In this document: one piece after another, positions 10,678-23,363 of the stretch | How positions within the stretch are numbered: position 1 is the stretch's first letter | Layout: each line of letters opens with the position of its first letter | The notes under the pieces: model-generated | Told to the model about the DNA's origin: nothing | Seen by the model: only the letters and a program-made list of their open reading frames with translations | Database searches by the model: none | From: Rhizophlyctis rosea | Taxonomy: Eukaryota; Chytridiomycota; Chytridiomycetes; Rhizophlyctidales; Rhizophlyctidaceae | Assembly (NCBI GenBank): GCA_027596075.1 | Contig: JADGJC010000028.1 | Coordinates: 62,001 to 126,000, forward strand | Direction: 5' to 3' | Length of the DNA stretch: 64,000 nucleotides | Made by a program: the position numbers and the translations under genes

Positions 10678-12537
10678 CTACTCTTCCCTGTAAACCGGCA
10701 ACGGCTCACCCGCCCCCACCGCAGTCTTCGGTGCCCCAACAGTAGTAACAGCCCCATGCCCACTCGCAACCATAAACAACTTCCTCTTCGTCACTTCCGG
10801 CGCCTTGGTCGGCTTCCGATGCACCTTCACCCTCAAATCATACTTCACCAACTCCTCCGAACTCCCATACTTCCATTCCAACTTAAACGGGTACTTGTGC
10901 GTCCCAGCGTACAAGTACTGTGTGGTCTTCCACCCGTTAGGGTGCACCCAAACTGTTGTTTCCGACCCTTTTACTTCGACTTCGATGGTCCCGCCCTTGA
11001 TTCTCGGGTGCGCTTCTTTGCGGAATAGGTCGATGGTGATGGTGCTTGCTCCTTCGAGGGTTCGTTTAAGGGTGAGTTGGATGTAGCCAGTGAGGTGGGT
11101 GTTTGAGAATGGGTAGAAGGTATCGGATGGGTGGTCGAGGAAGACTTCAAGGGATTCGACGACGGGACCTCCAACGACGGAAGAGTTACCGCTTGTGGGG
11201 CCCTTTGAGAATCCCTGTCCGCCATCAGTAAGGATAGATCCTCCAATGCCGTCCAAGAAGTCGAGAGCGGCATTGCCTTTTTCTTCGGCGCCTGGGGTGT
11301 AGCTTGCCTTCACGGGACGGGGTCCATGAGCAGTGGCGGCGGTTTGGATGGTGCAGGGACTGAGGGGGTAGTTTAGGTATTGGTGGGTATGTTGGACTTC
11401 GTTGGCCGGCATGCTGGATGCGGCTTCCATGATGGTGGCTGCCGGAGTGTTGCGAAGGCGTTCTTGGCCGAGGTCGTAGATGATGATCGGGGTGGATACG
11501 TGGAGTTCGGCGCCGGATTTAGACCGCATGGTGATGTGCATGGTGTGGGTGACGCTGAATGGGGTTTTGATATCGGGTTTTTTGAATAGGCGCGTGGAGA
11601 TGACTTCAGCTCTTGGAACCCAGCCACTCAGGCTGAAAGTTGACCCATCCTGCACGGTTGGCACATCAGCTTTGAAAACGACGTCCGTCCAGTCGGCGAT
11701 TCTTGGGGTATCGGCGGAGTAAGCGTCGACTCGGGATGATACGTTTCTGATGTTGATCTCCTGCTTGATCTCGGCCGTGATTGATGCGATGTTGGACGTG
11801 ACTTTGACCATGATTGGAACCGACGCGTAACGTTTGAAAGTCAGACCTTCGGGGAACGTTACGTCGCCCCATGGACCAGCAGCCTTATTGGATTCAGCCG
11901 TCGGAGGTAGGTTGGTTGGTTCGCCTGCGATCCAACCGGGTGCGGGTGATGGGAGGTTCTTCGTAAGGGCGTAGACAACAGGAGGGAAACGGAGGTCGTA
12001 GGATTTGAGATCAATTTTCTCGTTCGCAACAACTTCATTCGTCGAAAATGCGCCTAAAATTCCCTTCTTCGCAACCCCAACCTCCACCCGAATCATATAA
12101 TACGTCCTGATCTCATGCGGGGATTTAATCGACGTACTGTGCGGCAACCAAACTGGCCCACCCTTCGCCGGCCCCGGAACAATGATCTTGAAAGGAGCCT
12201 CGAATGATTCCCCTGGCGCGAGCGACTTCCCCGCCTGTATGGCCTCCCCCTTCTGATTCACATGGTCTATACTCCTTGGGAGGCTGACTTCTGCATCGCC
12301 AGTCATCATAGCGAAGGCATTCCCTACCCCGTCCTTCCCACCGTTGAATGTGATGTAACTCACAGAAGTCCCTCTGAAGGATACCGCCATTGTTTTGATG
12401 GTCACCGTCTTGCCGTTTTTGGTATTGTTGGTGATTGTGAGACGACCTGATACGGCGAAGGACAAAAGACCGGGAGCGCCTTGGATGTATGCATTGTTGT
12501 TTTCCTCGAGTGGTTGGAAGGTAATGTCGACGGGCAT
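10678..12537 (-). CDS. Arrestin-like protein
   Basis: A single uninterrupted frame of 619 residues from ATG 12537. Residues 1-180 have an arrestin_N-like beta-sandwich pattern: FQPLEENNNAYIQGAPG, GRLTITNNTKNGKTVTIKTMAVSFRG, and LAPGESFEAPFKIIVPG before a LP.S...P..IRTYYMIRVEV strand. Residues 220-360 resemble a second sandwich (VPIMVKVTSNIASITAEIKQEINI). A third beta-rich segment follows after about residue 455, with FYPFSNTHLTGYIQLTLKR. Fungal arrestin-like proteins act as adaptors for ubiquitin ligases on membrane transporters, but I see no PPxY motif for Rsp5 WW domains; the C-terminal LPVYREE is only partly similar. Adaptor function is therefore not supported beyond the fold. Lack of introns contrasts with most neighbours. 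Confidence 0.7.
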   Translation of the reverse strand: MPVDITFQPLEENNNAYIQGAPGLLSFAVSGRLTITNNTKNGKTVTIKTMAVSFRGTSVSYITFNGGKDGVGNAFAMMTGDAEVSLPRSIDHVNQKGEAIQAGKSLAPGESFEAPFKIIVPGPAKGGPVWLPHSTSIKSPHEIRTYYMIRVEVGVAKKGILGAFSTNEVVANEKIDLKSYDLRFPPVVYALTKNLPSPAPGWIAGEPTNLPPTAESNKAAGPWGDVTFPEGLTFKRYASVPIMVKVTSNIASITAEIKQEINIRNVSSRVDAYSADTPRIADWTDVVFKADVPTVQDGSTFSLSGWVPRAEVISTRLFKKPDIKTPFSVTHTMHITMRSKSGAELHVSTPIIIYDLGQERLRNTPAATIMEAASSMPANEVQHTHQYLNYPLSPCTIQTAATAHGPRPVKASYTPGAEEKGNAALDFLDGIGGSILTDGGQGFSKGPTSGNSSVVGGPVVESLEVFLDHPSDTFYPFSNTHLTGYIQLTLKRTLEGASTITIDLFRKEAHPRIKGGTIEVEVKGSETTVWVHPNGWKTTQYLYAGTHKYPFKLEWKYGSSEELVKYDLRVKVHRKPTKAPEVTKRKLFMVASGHGAVTTVGAPKTAVGAGEPLPVYREE

Positions 12538-13596
12538 GATGGTGTTTGGTGATGGGATGGTGGGAGATGCTGCTGGAATTGGTTATTGAGAAGGATGAGG
12601 ATTGATCGCTGTGGGAAAACTTGGTGTTGTGTGGGTATTCTGGTGTGTGTGCAGGTAAGTTCTGGAATGGACTTTTATACTTTTGAAGGGGAACTGACAA
12701 ACTCGCCAACTCTCGCCGCGCACGGGAAGCGGTGGCAAGTTTGGAATCTCGCCCAGTTTCCCCTTGGCTTCTGTTCTCGCCTTTTTGGGAAAGTCGGCAG
12801 CTTCCATCTGCACATGCGGGGAGTGGAGGACCGCACCGCCACTGTGGGCGAGAGTTTGTGGCACCTCTTTTGGAATTCGTTCGGAGCTGCGCATTGGAAA
12901 CTTTGTGTTCGACCGCATAGAGTGCATTGTGCTCACACACTCCAGCAGCATCGCATCTGCGTTTCTGAAAATGAAAGTCATCGACGCGAAACGGGCTTGC
13001 ATCCCAACATACGTTTGTAGAAGAGGTGCAGGAACCACCGGACGGAAAGTGAACAAGTCAGCGGTCGACTGCGCGGCAAATCCATCTCCAAATCAAGCAA
13101 AAGCACGGGCCAAGGGAGCACAGCGACGACAGCCCTGCCCTTCGAAACGGAACAATCCCTTCGCAGCTCGGGAATTGCCATGAGTAATTGCAGTGTTCAA
13201 GAAACACAAATTTCGAAACGGTTATGCGGTTGGGTGGTGCCAACTGCACGCTCTCTGTGTCCACAGCGCAGACCATGACCCATGGGCCTACTTAACCGGG
13301 GAACGACGCAATTCAAATAGCTCGTGGCGGCCCAAATAGAAAGAAGGAGTTTACACAGCTCAGGATGGAAGTTTTGAGCAGTTTTGCCACCCACCGACTG
13401 CGCCAGTCCGACCTTATGGCTTGTGATGACAACAACCATTCAGTTGACTCGAGAGGAAAACCACTCTTGTTTACGATCTTTGTTTACTATCAGAAGTATG
13501 TCGGTGGGCCGCAATGATGGGGCAAAAAAATATCGTAAGCAAAATGGAACAGTATTTATGGGGCAAAAAGGTTGCGCATGAAATTGGACTGGTTAA
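12538..13596. other. Intergenic, no gene seen
   Basis: Upstream region of the arrestin-like gene and downstream flank of the tRNA gene. Both strands have medium-length open frames around 12580-13180, but they overlap one another and show no family motif. I treat them as chance. Confidence 0.45.
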
Positions 13597-13669
13597 TGGA
13601 GGTGCGGGGTATCGATCCCCGTGCCTCTCGCATGCTAAGCGAGCGCTCTACCATCTGAGCTACACCCCC
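13597..13669 (-). tRNA. tRNA-Ala (anticodon AGC)
   Basis: Read on the minus strand, 73 nt fold as a complete cloverleaf. The acceptor stem GGGGGTG pairs with CACCTCC (one G-U), discriminator A is at 13597, and the D arm contains TAGCTCAGATGGTAGAGC. The anticodon stem CTCGC/GCGAG encloses loop TTAGCAT with AGC, and the T arm has GGGGATCGATACCCC. There is no intron and CCA is not encoded. The A-box (TAGCTCAGATGG) and B-box-like GGATCGATACC serve as the internal RNA polymerase III promoter. Confidence 0.96.
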
Positions 13670-13997
13670 GAGTTGATTGCCTCCAGTATCTGTGTTATAT
13701 ATACTTGACACACAGTCGCAAACACATTGACTGTGTTCTTGAAGTTATAGAGGGAACGGAAACTGCAGAGCATTTGTGCACCGAAATTTCCTCTCAACTT
13801 CAAATACCGATTGTTTACATTTCCTAAACAGTAAAAAACGAAACATCACAGCCCCTACATACTCTACACCCTACATCGAACTGCTAAACAAAAAATCCTA
13901 CTCCTACACTAATACCAAAAGGCTACACCGCACAGCGGTTGGCTAAACAAACTAAGAAGAATCACCACGATCTATGTCCATGCAACAAAACTCTACT
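13670..13997. other. Intergenic, no gene seen
   Basis: 5' flank of the tRNA and 3' flank of the P450 gene; AT-rich, with several ACTAC/CTAC-rich repeats around 13855-13920, otherwise nothing recognised. Confidence 0.4.
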
Positions 13998-16195
13998 CTA
14001 AATGTCCCTCCTTCGGAAAAGAAGCTTAGTGTGTTCGTACGGCCTCAAGGTGATCACACTTCGAGAGTTCAAGACTTCCTCGATCTTGGCGCCCGGTTGA
14101 GTGGTCCAGGTGTATCTAAGGAAAGAGAAGAAATAAATAATCAATGGACAACGTCGTAAATCAGGATTAAGACAACACAGTTTCGAATGATCCATACCTT
14201 TGCGCAATCATAGCCAAAGCACACACAAACTCGATCTGAGCGAACCTCTTCCCAATACACCCCCTCGCCCCCTCACTGAATGGAACGAACGATCCAGGAA
14301 CCGGTCGCTTCAATGTGGACGGGTCAGCAACTAATCCGCCATCAACCGATGCACCATTGCCCGAGTCGTTGCCCAAACCACCGGGTTGCGGGGTGGCCGC
14401 ACGCGAGTGGGGAGCCGAGTCTGGGTTTTCCGATTTGAGCCAGCGCTCGGGCTTGAAGGGCACCGGGTCGGGCCAGGCGCGAGAGTTGTGGTGGAGACCC
14501 ATGGTGTGCAAGGAGACGTAGGCGCCCGCGGGGATTTGGAGTTTGCCGGAGACGGTGGAGTAGAGATATTGGGTTGTGGCTGTGGATTTGGGGATGGCGA
14601 CGACTGGTGGGTAGATTCGGAGGACTTCGTTCATGACGGCCTGATGGTTGGAATGATTTTGGTCAGTCCGTATTCCAGCGTTCTGAGTATCTTTCACACT
14701 CACCAGAGTGTAAACAAGCTCAGCTTGTTGTTTGTATGTCGGAACTTGACCCTTCATGACGCGATCGACTTCTTCATGCAGACGGGCCTGTTTTTCGGGA
14801 TTGAACGCTGTATTCGAAGACATGAGTGCTTTCCGTTCCCCTCGGAATTTCTTACAAATATACACCCACCCAACAAAGCCAAAGCATAAGCCAATGTCCC
14901 GGCAGTTGTCTCGTGACCAGCAAACATGAAGATGAAGACGTTGCCCAGAACTTCAGACTCAGTAAGACCCTGTCCGATGGCAGCGGACGGCGACCCTTCG
15001 CGGGTTGCTTCCACCAACGATGAAAGCAGGTTGTCCTTCGCCCCCTCCGTGTTGTCGACTTGACGAATCAACTCAATCAAGTAACTTTTGAATTCTAGAG
15101 AGATCGCGTGTGAGGTCCAAGTGAATATCAAAACAATCCCACGCGACGTGCATGCGCGTACCCTCAAAAGATATTTCAGTCAGCCTCAATTTCTCAATCG
15201 GAAGTTTAAATGCCCAATTCGGCGTGACGAGTTTCAAGTTGAGGTTGTGCACAGCCGTCTGCATCGCATCCACAAAGCTCATCCGGTGACCAGCGGGAAT
15301 GGCGGCCTTCCGTCCCTCATAACCTTCATCGGCGTCCCAGTCGAGGAACTTTCCAAATCCGGCCGACGAGATGACGTGCAATGCGAGCTTCATCATGTCT
15401 GCAGTGACGTCCACAAGGTACTCTGGTTTTCCATCCTTCTCGGAATGCGCGGTCTTCTCCCAAGCTTCGAACATGTTTTTCGAGATGCGAGCGGTTTGGA
15501 CGTGGACGAGGGCGTTGTTCTTCTCTCCAAAGCGCGGTGCGACGATCTTACGGTGACGTCTCCATTCATCTTGCTCAACGGTCACAACGTTTTTGCCTGT
15601 TATCCGAACGAACGCTTAGCACCTTCGAATACACATATGTGTGACTTCCATCAAATGACTTACCGAAGAGGTCAAGCAAACCGTACATTTCGATGGGCTT
15701 CGGGAAATCCTTATTTCTGGTTACAATCTCTTTGCAATATTCGGGGTCACCGACTGAGATCACGATGCGGCCAGGATTCGCAAAAGCAAGGATGCCATGA
15801 GGACTGGGAAAGTCACATCGATCCAGTTAAACCCTTGTCACTCGCCCAATCGCTTCGCATGCACCTACTTGTTGTCATACAATTCGCCCCTGGTCGTGGC
15901 TTCCCACCCCTTGGGCAAACCCATCATCTTCTCATAAACCGAAGGTGGCAAAATCTAATGCCATGCAAACACCCCGTTCCGTACAATGAGAACAACTTCC
16001 GTACATCGTTGAAATCCAAAACTTCCATACCTTCAGACTCGCCAGGAGATTGAAGAGGTAAAAGTCAATGTAGAGCACTTTCACAGGAATATCGGGGTTA
16101 AGAGCTTTGAACTCCGCAGCTCGAGCTTCGGCCCGCCATTTCGCCTGCAGGCAATAGGCTCCAGCGATAACCACTGGCAGCAGTGCGTACAGCAT
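13998..16195 (-). CDS. Cytochrome P450 monooxygenase
   Basis: Eight exons, complement(join(13998..14115,14198..14640,14704..14807,14870..15094,15162..15596,15664..15803,15869..15954,16031..16195)), 571 residues. An N-terminal membrane anchor (MLYALLPVVIAGAYC) suggests ER localisation. P450 hallmarks in order: EQDEWRRHRKIVAPRF in the C helix, the I-helix oxygen-binding motif AGHETT, the K-helix E..R (NEVLRIYPP), a PERF-type FKPERW, and the heme loop FSEGARGCIG with the axial Cys. Between PERW and the heme loop lies an extra stretch of about 45 Ser/Gly/Pro-rich residues (about 14290-14430). All splice phases agree. The protein is class II-like and needs a CPR partner. I cannot name the CYP family or substrate, and no biosynthetic cluster surrounds it. 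Confidence 0.92.
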
Positions 16196-18705
16196 GGTGA
16201 TGGAACTCGTGCACGGCAGTAAGATGAGGTTTAGCTATTATTTACGGGTAGAGGTAATGGATATGAAGCCAGAATGGTCTGTTGGTATGGAATAGTGGGG
16301 TTTTGAGTCTGATGGGAAGACCAAACAAAGGAAGGGAAGATGGGCGAATTTTTCAAGGACAGCGAGGGGTTGCCTGTGAGCGTGTTTTGCCGCGTCACCC
16401 GCGTTTGATCGAGAAGGGGTTTTCTTGTGTCAGGGTGTTGAAGCCCTCCGCAAAAAGGCGGAAACCCGACACCATCACATTATATGTAGGAAACGAAATC
16501 AACCAAAGCACAGAAGCACTATGACTGAAAAAGGGGTTTTGCACAAGCGGAGATCCAATAACTTTCCGTGCGAGCTGCGCCATTTGCATTTCCATGCATG
16601 CACCCCTTGCATTGGATTCGTTGGATGATGAAATTGCACCCCTTTTTGGGGGAAGCGTCACTCTGGGCAAAAACGCGCCTCGAAGCCGATTTACCCAGAT
16701 CGTGGGGCTCGGAAGAAAGAAAGTTGGCGTCCCCTCCTTAGGGGGATATTCCATCTCCCGATTCCGCGCCACGTGAGAAGCCGCTCTGGACCAGTGAACC
16801 CTTGAATTCATTTTGATTTATCAACTTTGTTTCAAGCGTACCGCAAATGTACTTCTTGCTGCGCATTTCACTTATCGCAGTGCTTGCAGTCGCGAGACAT
16901 GGAAGATTTCAGAGTCTTCGCATGCTCAGAGGGCTCTTGAGGGGTGACTCTGCCGCAACAACAGCTTGGGTGGGCGTTATTAAAGAACCTTTAATCAGCT
17001 CCAATTAGGAATGGGAAATGTTGACGGCGCTGGATGTTGAGCGTCCAAAAAGTATGCAGCACAACACCTCGCATCACACTGCCGTTCAAATATGCCAAGT
17101 GTACAAAGATTTTGATCGGTATGTCTGTAAGCGTGCTCTTGTGCACAAGAAGATCAATGCAACTACCATGCTTTGCATTAAGAGGAAGAATCTTGAGCCG
17201 CATCTGGACAGTTCATTATCGTATGCCAATGTCTTGCAGTACCCCAGCGATTGCAATGCCCCATAAACTAGCATCTCAAGGCTTAGCCAAATTGCCTGGA
17301 ACATGGTCCGGCATGCGCTTCAGGCATATGGTGAACATCAAAGAATGTAAACAAAAAGTGTTCTATAGCGGAGCACAAAGCTACAATCAACCTGCACCGT
17401 GGTTTACCTCGTTTCGTTCCCATCATCCGCATTTGGCAATGCTGCATCTGAGGCTATACGTAGGAGTGCTTTTGACCAAATTGTATTGCGATTGCGAACC
17501 CATGAATCTTGTCCGTGGCAGACATCACATGCTCAAGCGTCATAGGTGTCAGCATCGGGCCTTTATTGTGGAGCTCAAGGAACAGCTGAAGATATGATGT
17601 AGTAACATTTTAGGAACATTGCAGCGAAGCAGCAGCAACACCGCAGTTGATTAACATGAATGACACCCAGCGAGACCAGTTCAAAAAGACACAGACCATA
17701 CTATTTCTCCGCTCCAAGTTATATATGCAGCTTTAATGAATGCCAACATCATTCAAGGAAAAGGCAGCAAATAGCACCCGGTAGGGAGAATAGTATCGGT
17801 GACAGGAAGGAAGAACGAGTAGTTCAAAATCATAAGAGAAATGGTCCAGATGGACCAATACCATTCTCCAATATCCAAGTTAGGCGTGAGAGGATTGACA
17901 GGTGGTCCTCACAGGCGGAACGAGGACAGGAGTGTGGTATCTGATGAAGAATCGGGGCAGTGCACAGTGTTGATGGGAGCAGACTATCCGGTTGTATGAG
18001 ATTGAGCTTGATGAGGTCAGAGAGGGGAAGGACACCCACATCATATTTATAATATTCCTAACGTACACAGCTCTCACCCCTGCTCGCAACTACCAATTCG
18101 AAAGAGGCCAAGCAATTTCATTTGCTTGCCACCTCAAATTCAATTTCGAACCATGCAAGCAAGCACAAGTCAAGCAAAGCGCGTCTGAAGGTCTCCAGGC
18201 GCAGATGCAAAGAGGTGGAATGTGTGGGGATGGCCCAGCACCCAGTGCACAATTCATGCAGGCGCGTGAAGTCGCGATCACATGGGGAGGAGTTGTGCAA
18301 AAGCATATTCTTTCAAAGCCACTCCAGGGATGAGCGAAATGAATTTGATAATTGGACTGCGCTGGTGGGACTGTTACCGGACATCTTCGCGGGGTAGTTG
18401 CATGTACTGACAGTCATTTGCATGGCGCAGTGGTGCTTGCCACTCTTGCCTTTGAAATGTCCATTTCATTTCACCCACTGGAGGATGTCCGACATCTTGC
18501 TTTGTCAGCATTGTGCGGTCAGCATCACATCAGTCATCACATCACCCATATCCATGACTCACAGATGATCATCCATCGGATTGCGAACTCCGACATCTGT
18601 TTATTTTTGGCCTCTGATAAACAATTCCACTTTCCCATAAAGAAACCGTTCCCACCACGTTTTACAACACCCTCATTTACGTAGATCTCTTTCAACATCA
18701 TCAAT
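16196..18705. other. Gene-poor region, no gene seen
   Basis: About 2.5 kb between the divergent P450 and LYS1 genes. The longest open stretch (17034-17597, plus) begins at a non-ATG codon and has no recognisable motif. I see no tRNA, repeat array or transposon ends. The flanks must contain the two promoters. Confidence 0.45.
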
Positions 18706-20198
<1,493 letters not shown>

Positions 20199-20434
20199 TC
20201 CCCACAACAATAGACTGTACTCTTCGATTGTTTAGAATATGTTATTATTACAAATGTACTCGCACTGGCACTCTTGCTAAATAAAGGGCTGGGCTATATA
20301 TAATCTCACCCTAACTCGGATTGGGACGGTTTATGGGTGTGATGTGTGCAAATGACTCTGTACAGCTATACTACAAATAAAACGAAAATCTACATAACAA
20401 TCAACCCCACCTCTACTACAGACAAACTACACCC

Positions 20435-22238
20435 CTATCTCCGTCTAGGCTTTCGACTCTCATTCACATTCCTCCTCCCATACCCAATCGTCGGCCCGCC
20501 ACCCATTTTCCTTCCCTTCCCATTCAACGGCACGTAATCCACATCAAACACGTCGAACGACGACTTCTGTCTGCGTTGGCTCGCGAGGGCCTTTTGGTAC
20601 TCCCGTTGATCTTCGCGGAGGATGAGGTCGTTGTTTTGGCGGCCGCCTTTCATTGCGGGGATGCTGAACTGTTTGTTGGGTTGAGTGAAGGAAATTAGGA
20701 TGTGTGGGTGGGGATGGAGCATGTGTATGGGGAATTGTGGAAAGAAGGATAACATACCTTTGTACCACGGACATTGTACTGGAAGTTCTTTTTGAGATAT
20801 AAGGTGACATTACCCTTCGAGTCGATGCCCATTGAAGTTCTGATCAGAGTGTTGTTACCGCAGTGGGGGCAGAACTTCTTTTCCATGTCTTTTGTGGTTC
20901 TGCAAGTTGAAAAGAAAGGCTTGAGTATTAGCGACCATTGGACCTTCGACCAGGCCGCACGTGAAAGGAGCAAAGGAAATAAAAACTCACTTGTAACAAG
21001 CATGACACCGCAAAATCCAGTGTTTCAATCTGGTGATGGCTACGCCATCCACGGAAAGGAGGCGGAGGTTCATTTGTAGAAGAACGTTCTGGACGAATCA
21101 GGCAAGCGTGAGCTTCGACGCCATATACCACGAATATAAACAAAGTGCCCATACCTGCATGGCGAAATCCGAAGTTATACAAGCGACAGGAATGAGCTCT
21201 GGCTCCTTCTTTTTCTTTCCCTGTCCGTACAGGTCCTTAGCCTTATGGCGAGCGACGTTCTTCGGTGTGATCCAGCCGTCGTCGTCGTCTTCGTTTTCAG
21301 CAGTGGTATTTGGTTGGTCGTTTGATAGGCTGTTGGTGGAAAGGGAAGCCAGGCGGGCTTGGGCTTCTTGAATTTCGGCTTCGGTTGGTTCTAGGTTGGG
21401 GCGAACGCTGAGCGTTGCACGAGACCAGTGTGGATATATGTTTTGAATGTGACCACACACCTTCTCCATTTTCGTTCTCTTCGTTCTCTATGGAGTCCCC
21501 CTCTTCAAGAGCTTCACTGGACCCTTCTGCTTCACCAAATTCCTCCTCTCCTTCCTCCTTGTCCTCTTCATCATCGTCCTCTTCCTCCCCGCCCCACGCG
21601 GCATTTGCCTCTTCTTCCAGCCGCGTCTGTTCTTCAGACGCCGCATCACCTTCAGCAGTCTTCTCTTCAGAACCATTCACCTCCACACCCTCCGCACGCT
21701 CCTCCTCCTTCTCGGCGCCCGCTGCCGCCTGAGCTGGTACCGGTGCCTGTTGCCCACCAGACTTAGCCTTCTTCCCACCCGCCTGCGTGACCGGCTTGAT
21801 CGGCTCCGTCCTCAAATGCGCAACCCCACGCGCCTCCTTCTCCATCATCCAAGTCAAAGCCAGCACCTTCAAGTCCGTAGCGCTCAACGACGCATAGTCT
21901 CCCGTCTTTTTGGAAAAGGCTACCACGGCTGCGAGAGCTTCTTCTGAGGGAATTTTGACTTCGAGTTCGAATGGAAGGGCGGCAAGGTTTTGGCGGGCTT
22001 GGCGGTCACGGACTTCGCGCATTACTTCAGGTATTGTTATAAAGCGGGAGGCGAGGTGGGAAATGTTTCGGGATTGAAGTAGGGGAGCGGTGTCGACTAC
22101 GAGTGTTTGGACTGTGTCTCTGCCGTGCGAAATTGCAGCTGTTGACGTCGACATGGCGGGCAAAGGTGCAGCACCGGTTTGGGCAGGTGGTTGTTCCGTC
22201 GTCGTTGTTGTCATTGTCAAAATTTCCCGTGTCGACAT
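20435..22238 (-). CDS. NOB1: 20S pre-rRNA D-site endonuclease NOB1
   Basis: complement(join(20435..20668,20758..20899,20991..21088,21155..21390,21461..22238)), 495 residues. Nob1 is the PIN-domain nuclease that cuts 20S pre-rRNA at site D to form the 18S 3' end in cytoplasmic pre-40S particles. The PIN domain begins with VDTAPLLQ (first catalytic Asp) and continues through ITIPEVMREVRD and TGDYASLSATDLKVLALTW (SxTDLKVLALTW is diagnostic). A long Ala/Glu-rich acidic linker follows (about residues 130-260), then the Nob1 blocks DGWITPKNV and CITSDFAMQNVLLQM. The zinc ribbon is CHACYK...FCPHCGN, and the C terminus has GGR and FDVDYV blocks. Start: Met 22238 is the first Met near the domain, but in-frame Mets at 22214 and about 22154 are possible and the leader is not conserved. 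Confidence 0.95.
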
Positions 22239-23363
22239 GTGGTGGAGAAGGAACACACACCTTTGCGCACACCACAAATTGCACCAAAAATATCGTGGAG
22301 GTGGTGCTTGGCTTGTGCCAATCAACTCCCAGGCAAGCTGCATGTGCCACCAGTTTATACTTTTTGGGGCTATATGGACGCTGGCATGGTGAGGTCATCG
22401 GTGGCACAGCAACAGATATGAAAACTGCCAAAGCAACGAAGTTTTCAACACAACAAGATATTCATGATGGGGAACAGTGGGAACCACATTACCATCGTTT
22501 TTGAACAATGGAGTGAGTCTGACATGCACCATATACTATGGAGATGCTCATTATTGTGCTGCGCTTCTCATACCCAATTCCCACAGAGTGGCAAACTACG
22601 CGGATCCATCCATGTAAGCTTGCAGAATGACTGCCTTCCGTCGTATCGAATTCGGAGGGGTACACTTTCGTGATCATCTGGGTGTGAATAATATAAGATT
22701 GAGTCTGTGTGGTTGTGTACACAGTACACCATAAATGAAGTGTGCCAGTGCCGGGCCAAAAGAACCAAACTTGCGACACCACATGCGAGGGTGCAATGAG
22801 CCAAAGCAGCAGCTCCACCTGCACCGATTGATGAAGCCAAGCCACCTCAGAAGACGCGCTTTCGATCCTGCTTGAAAACCCTTTGCGTCTTCCCTTGCTT
22901 CATTTCGATGGACCGTGGGAAACCTTCAGCATATCCATACCTGGTTGTTGGCAAAGTCTCGCTCCTCCTGACATACTTTGACCTCGTATGCAATTGCTCC
23001 CACACGTAAACCTCACCCACCTGACGGCAGCCACTTACCACATCGTATTGTCGCATTCCCACGCTCTCTGGACCCTGTTGCCTTAACTACTACCGCATCG
23101 CGTTACCCCTTTCATGCTCTGACATCTTCGACCCGACACTTTTGACATTCAAACAACAGAACTGTAGACGACAGCACGCGAATATTCCGTTTCGCTGCCT
23201 GAGCTCGCGACTTCTGGTAAGGGACGATTCCGCAACTCTCATTGTCGGCCCGCCGGTTTGACAACAAAAGCTGAACACCTCTGACATTCTCCACAGGAGT
23301 CAACCATCCAACTAGCCACACCCCGTGCACCCAACTCTCATCACATACCACACTCTTCCGCAA
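22239..23363. other. Intergenic, no gene seen
   Basis: Divergent spacer of about 1.1 kb between NOB1 and the GCK-III kinase. It must contain both promoters; scattered short frames show no family motif. Confidence 0.45.

Noticed and set aside
12586..13183. Several overlapping open frames of 60-150 codons upstream of the arrestin-like gene
   Set aside because: They overlap on both strands without family motifs; the region is better explained as promoter plus tRNA flank.
17034..17597. 187-codon open frame in the P450-LYS1 gap
   Set aside because: Starts at a non-ATG codon, has no recognisable motif, and competes with frames of similar size on the other strand.
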